This document shows positions 59,586-64,000 of a stretch of DNA of 64,000 bases, in pieces (the stretch's first letter is position 1; each line of letters starts with the position of its first letter). The stretch is taken from NCBI GenBank assembly GCA_029891385.1, contig CM057231.1:65951103-66015102 (forward strand), given 5' to 3'. Both the position numbers and the translations under genes were made by a program. The notes below the pieces were generated by a model. It saw only the letters and a list, made by a program, of their open reading frames with translations. It made no database searches and was not told where the DNA came from. The stretch is from Erythroxylum novogranatense (taxonomy: Eukaryota > Streptophyta > Magnoliopsida > Malpighiales > Erythroxylaceae).

Positions 59586-59760
59586 GTGGGTTCGTCACGG
59601 CGAACTCTTGACTTTGCTACGGCAAAGCTCCTGAATTATCCGTCCCACTCCTTTCGGGAAAAATACGTTGCGGCAAGAAAGTTAACTTTCGTTGTGACGA
59701 ACCTACCATGCTATTTTCGTCGTAGCGACCCTTATGGTTTCGCCACGACGAAACTCCTGG
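59586..59760. repeat. Palindrome cluster 1 in solo LTR
   Basis: Imperfect palindromes of the type TTCGTCACGGCGAA, TTTGCTACGGCAAA, TTCGTCGTAGCGA and TTTCGCCACGACGAAA are spaced about 25-40 bp. Confidence 0.8.
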
Positions 59761-61519
59761 AAACTCAACCCCTAAACCTAAAATTTTCAATGGTTTCTAC
59801 ATCACTCTTTCCTTGCTTTCAATTTACCCTGGCCCAAATTCACTTCCTTTAATGCATTATCATTTCAAACAATTCAGTATTATTTCATCATACTCCCTAA
59901 TCTCTATTCATTTAATTCCTTGCTTAACACAAATTCTCATCCTTCATAATTTCCTACCTTTCTTTTTCCAAAACACATCTTACTTATATGTAACCACAAT
60001 TCCTGTTCAAAAATTCATCATCTCAAATCAATTATTTTCTCAAGTATCCCTAATTTCAACTCAACCTTATCCATACGCAAATTCATATTTCCACTCAATG
60101 GCATCCATACATAATTCATAATTCATTAACATCTAAAAATAAAAGGTTTTACAAAGCCGTAATGGTATTTCAAACCACAATACATTAACGTCTCAGAATC
60201 CCAATATACATAAGATACTTGAACAATAATACTTGAAATGCAACTAAAAGCCTCATTGCTACTAAATTTACCTTAAAATATAAAAATATACAACTTGGAG
60301 CAATGCCTTGACCCTCTTTCACTCGACCTCATATTCTTTACCTGGACACGGGGAGAAAGGGGGTGAGCTTAAAACTTAGGGTTAACAAGTTTATAACGGA
60401 TAATAAACAAAAATCATTTTCAAAACTCATTGCCATTGTGCATTTTTGAAACCATAGAAATTTCGCAATAAAAATCATCAAACGCTTATTTCATGAAATT
60501 CTCAATTTGTCAAAAACTCACAATAGTACAAATCATGTATGCATCCATCATGTCAAACATATCATGAGCATATAAACATATCATAATGGTTTGGGTATAT
60601 CCATAAACATGAAGCACTATACATTTCCACATAGTGGTCTAGTGTAGTCGTAAACTTGAGGGAGTCCATGAGGAGCTCCGTGCCACTAGCGGGCAGGTGA
60701 GAGAAGTCATAACTTGACCAACGTGCATGTGACATTCTTGAGGGACTACCACAAATCCATATAACATATATTTCATAGCTTGTAAACTTTTTGCCCAAAA
60801 TGACACCTTTTTTAAAAAACTTGCTTTTCATATACTTGATATATTTTGGAAACCATTTTTGAAAACATGATTTCATAAACATGTATCTTTTCAAAGAGAA
60901 ATCCTTTTCAAAGTCTTTTCAGCAATCATCAACACAATTCATATAAACATATAACAATTTCACAATACAATCAAGAAGAAATAAAGGCAACATTGATGAT
61001 GCAATTTATATCATTAAATTTCCTTGATTTGAAGAAAACAGTTAGTGGCTTATTTACTCTATTATAAACGTGTACACACCTTAATATCCTTACTTATAAC
61101 TTGCTCAAAGATGCCTCATACTTTGCTCCTCTTGCCTTCCTTGATTTCCTTTAACAATAGCCGAAAAATCCATTTAATAGGAATTCCAATTTATGATCAA
61201 GTAAATGAAGAAATTTGATAATACTTTCTTCTACAAAAATATTCTCCATTATCTTAAGTTTCTAATTAATCCAAAATCATTCAATTTGGTTTAGTACTCT
61301 AAAAATTATACGGAAAACATTTTTGGGTTGGTCTTATGCTAAAACAACATTCCATAGCCATCCAAAATTTGAAATCCTTAGATACTGAATTTGAACTCAA
61401 TTCTTTCATGCAATTTGTATCCCTATATCTCTAGTGCACACCAAATTAAAAATCACTCCATTTGGATAACTACACAAAAAGTTATGCCCAAAATATCAAA
61501 ACATGTTCTGTGTTGGAAA

Positions 61520-61578
61520 GTTTGCCGCGGCGACCCAAAAAAGTTCACCGCGGTGAAAGCTGAAAAGTTCGTCGTGGT
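61520..61578. repeat. Palindrome cluster 2 in solo LTR
   Basis: TTGCCGCGGCGA, then the perfect 14-bp palindrome TTCACCGCGGTGAA at 61544-61557, then TTCGTCGTGGTTAA. About 695-750 bp from the LTR's forward start. Confidence 0.85.
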
Positions 61579-62277
61579 TAACTTTTACATAAACGTACTC
61601 TGAAAACATTTTTTGCTACATTTTTCAACTTTTTAATTCCCACATTTCACATATAATCCATCTAAACACTAAACCATTTCTTTTACTTCATTTTCAACCC
61701 CATATCATTTACAAAAACATCAAATCTATCTTTGATCATTAACCCTAAAAACTAAACATATGCATTTACCCAATATCAACAAATTCCCACATATATTCGT
61801 CTCTTAACTAACATCAAAACATGTTTCATTCATCTAATCAAGAAGAACGATGCTTATACTTACTTGATTTAGCTTCAAAATCTTCAAACTCTTTAAGAAT
61901 CTCCAAACCCTAGCTTTTCTCTTCTTTTTCTCTTCTTTTCTTCTCTTCTTTTCTTCTCTTCTTCTCTTCACCCACGATTTCTTCTTCTTAAAAAAATACA
62001 AGACAACTTCTTCTTTTCTCTTTTAAAACCCTTAATGAGTGTGCAATGTCCATTTTGCCCCTTGCCTAATGCCTTATGTCTTATACCCTTAAATGTCTGC
62101 CCAATTTGCCCTTATACAATCTTACAACTTTAATACTTCAATTCAATTAATCTATGTCATAAAATCTTACCAAAATTAACACAATAATTAACTCCACAAA
62201 ATAATCCCTTAGAAGACCTCATACTTTATTTAAATCATGTTTATTCCTCAAAAAAAATTAGGGGACCAACATGGAAT

Positions 62278-62442
62278 CTTTCTTGACGGAGGTAACAGGG
62301 TAAAGATGGATGTGAAGAGTATTATTAATGCCACTACTATTTACAGAATGGGAATAAAGTTTGAAGATGTAGCGGATATAGGTTCTACATGGAAAGCAAG
62401 GTTTGAGGGGAAGCTTATAGTAAGACAGGGTAGGAGTGAACA
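62278..62442 (+). pseudogene. Third ORF of S5, continuation
   Basis: After the solo LTR the text resumes as GIFLDGGNRVKMDVKSIINATTIYRMGIKF, aligning with GIRLELGVRQKVSVRSYIDSTSIAKMGLRF in A2. It runs to the LTR B insertion at 62443 and is open here. Confidence 0.8.
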
Positions 62443-64000
62443 TGTAACACCCCACACCCGTAAGACCCGAACCCGATATCGTTGGTGATATCCGAGTCCG
62501 TGTCCCACGAGAGTGGCGTACTACATCAGTCGATTTAAAAATTCAGTATACACTTTTTTTTTCTTTTTTTTTGTAGCCATTAACTCCACGTTCACACGGC
62601 AAACACAGTAAGTAAATAAAATCCGTGTTTAATAAAACCAGTTTTATTATTACTCATTCAAGATTAATTACAATCACCAATGCAAGAAAATATTACTACC
62701 ACAATGGTTCAGTAAAAATACAATGCCTTGTTATACAGTGATTGCGGAATACAATTTACTAAAACACTAATGCAGACACGAACTGATCCCGATCTCTAAC
62801 CTTTACTCGACTACAGTAGATATACTCCCGTGTCAACCGGGGTATTCTTCAGGACCTGAAAAATAAATGCAAATTTTGGGTGAGTTTTGCGAACTCAGTG
62901 AGAAACCATCATCGATGGTTCACTCAATTCATGCATGTTCAAACACTTTACCAATTATCACATACGATCACGATTTACAAAAGTAATACCAAATAATACG
63001 TACAATCACATTTCACAAATGTAAGGCGAATCGCCTATCATACAATCCACAGTTAATCATACCATATATGCAATGCACATGAGACCCTTTCCATTTTCAT
63101 TATGTTATTGTGACCGTGCACCTGAAACTGTCCCAGTAACGGGCACATTGCGTTGAGCCAGTGGCTCTGAAACATTGGGCTTGAAGCCCTGATACATTGA
63201 GCCTGAGGCTCTGAATACGTTGGACCCGAGGTCACATGCGTTGGTGAAAGCTCTCACATCGTTTGGCGTGATATGCCCTGATACGGTGGCTGCTCCAGTC
63301 ACAATTGCCTTTATCTGATCATGTCCTTATGCATGAATGCATATGTTCCAATTTCCATTTACAGTTATTTCTATCACTTACATTCAATGCCATTTCCCAT
63401 TTCCTCGGACCTTGATCCCAGATTTCAATCATATATTTTTTCCAATTTATTGCGTCATACCATATCGCATTTACAATCACATCCCATGTATCGAGACAGA
63501 TAATTAACACTTCGATATCAATCCCTATTTCCTCGGACCTTTGGTCCGAGATCTCCAATGTAAACATTCACAAACAGTCACACACAAGTAGCACTTCGTT
63601 ATCTCATTCCCAATATTTCAGACACCTATGGTCCGAAATCAATCAAAGTCAAACACACATATACCCATCCATTATCTCCACATGGCATAATCGCGAAATA
63701 TTAAACACATAAAAAAAATTGAGAAACCATCTAGGTTACTCACCTATTACTTCCGAGCTAATGCCGGAAAGCCTCTGTGACGTCGGTCAATCGACGCTCC
63801 AATTGGACCTCTATATGAATCAGAAAAAGTACGAGTCACTAAATATGAAATTTGTGCTCATAATGATGAGATATGCATGTTCATGAATTCCCGGTCCTAA
63901 CTCAATATTTTCCCATAATAAAATTCTATGAAAAATTAGAAATCCATAAGCGCGGCGACGGCGCAATTCGGACCTCTATAGGTCCTCAATTAAATAAAAC
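62443..64000 (-). repeat. LTR B, second copy (continues past window)
   Basis: TGTAACACCCCACACCCG starts at 62443, breaking the third ORF of S5. Its reverse complement is collinear with 3680-4048 plus 13713-14508. It contains a diverged four-fold repeat around 63128-63240 (..cattgNgcNtgaNgctctga..). The other end, any internal region and the TSD lie outside the window. Short frames inside are not conserved. Confidence 0.75.

Larger units (their letters stand above)
59413..62272 (-). mobile_element. Solo LTR (2.86 kb, Tekay/Del-like) in third ORF of S5
   Basis: ATGTTGGACC..GGGGACCAACAT is flanked by TSD ggaat (59408-59412 and 62273-62277). There is no internal region. Its reverse complement is collinear with T1 (362 onward) and shares blocks with the G6 LTR. 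It has two palindrome clusters (61520-61578 and 59586-59760) and a CT-rich tract near 61915-61980. Confidence 0.85.
15947..62442 (+). mobile_element. SIRE-like Copia element S5, second subfamily, heavily interrupted
   Basis: The 5' LTR is at 15947-17009. Its PBS is split by the C3 insertion (17011-17017 and 41690 onward). gag resumes at about 41747, and pol and the third ORF continue in pieces to 62442, where LTR B cuts it off. The 3' LTR is outside the window. Removing C3, the 42.3-44.1 kb insertion, G6, and the solo LTRs at 56759 and 59413 restores one collinear Copia gag-pol-ORF3. The protein is clearly diverged from SIRE-A but shares its architecture. It is the oldest layer of the nest and carries many stop codons. 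Confidence 0.85.

Noticed and set aside
59813..60121. 102-codon open frame
   Set aside because: Falls inside the solo LTR, has low-complexity composition and is not conserved in the related LTR T1.

Overview
This window looks like repeat-rich nuclear DNA of a flowering plant, probably a dicot heterochromatic region. It is AT-rich, has no recognisable host gene, and is almost entirely LTR retrotransposons inserted into one another. The assignment rests on intact target-site duplications (TSDs), TG..CA LTR ends, initiator-Met-tRNA primer-binding sites (PBS), polypurine tracts (PPT) and decayed gag/pol frames. No species can be named from the sequence.

Layout. 1-15946: noncoding LTR material. 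It holds a Tekay/Del-like LTR starting at 362 (T1), a different LTR (B) of roughly 3.1-14.5 kb that is split by a complete SIRE-like Copia element (copy A1, 4049-13707, TSD tctcg), and a degraded LTR end with PBS (T2, to about 15.8 kb). 15947-62442: one old SIRE-like Copia element of a second subfamily (S5, + strand), taken apart by later insertions. Just inside its PBS sits a 24.7-kb minus-strand Copia element (C3, 17018-41684, TSD gatat). C3 was itself hit by a second SIRE-A copy (A2, 19980-29765, TSD atata, inside reverse transcriptase) and by a non-autonomous large-LTR element (N4, 34762-40056, TSD tcaac, inside its 5' LTR). The rest of S5 carries an unidentified insertion of about 1.8 kb in gag, a minus-strand Ty3/Gypsy chromovirus (G6, 44166-53450, TSD gaaga) also in gag, a solo LTR in reverse transcriptase (56759-57740, TSD tcaac), a 2.86-kb solo LTR in its third ORF (59413-62272, TSD ggaat), and a second LTR B from 62443 to the window end.

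The coding content is retroelement machinery only: Gag with CCHC knuckle, aspartic protease, integrase, reverse transcriptase and RNase H, in Copia order (PR-IN-RT-RH) for A1, A2, S5 and C3, and in Gypsy order (PR-RT-RH-IN-chromodomain) for G6. All are broken by stops or frameshifts. The three SIRE-like elements (A1, A2, S5) also carry a third ORF of about 780 codons between RNase H and the 3' LTR. It resembles the plant 'putative plant transposon protein' domain and is conserved between diverged subfamilies.

The most interesting structures lie outside the genes. Blocks of short perfect or near-perfect palindromes sit at a similar distance (about 650-850 bp) from the start of unrelated-looking LTRs, with a different palindrome in each family; there is a separate AAGTCGACTT array in C3. 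N4 has an LTR flanked on both sides by inverted PBS-bearing copies of the same 122 bp. Many single-base differences between A1 and A2 fall at CAG/CTG sites, including inside the PBS, so some of the apparent frameshifts may be assembly consensus errors.
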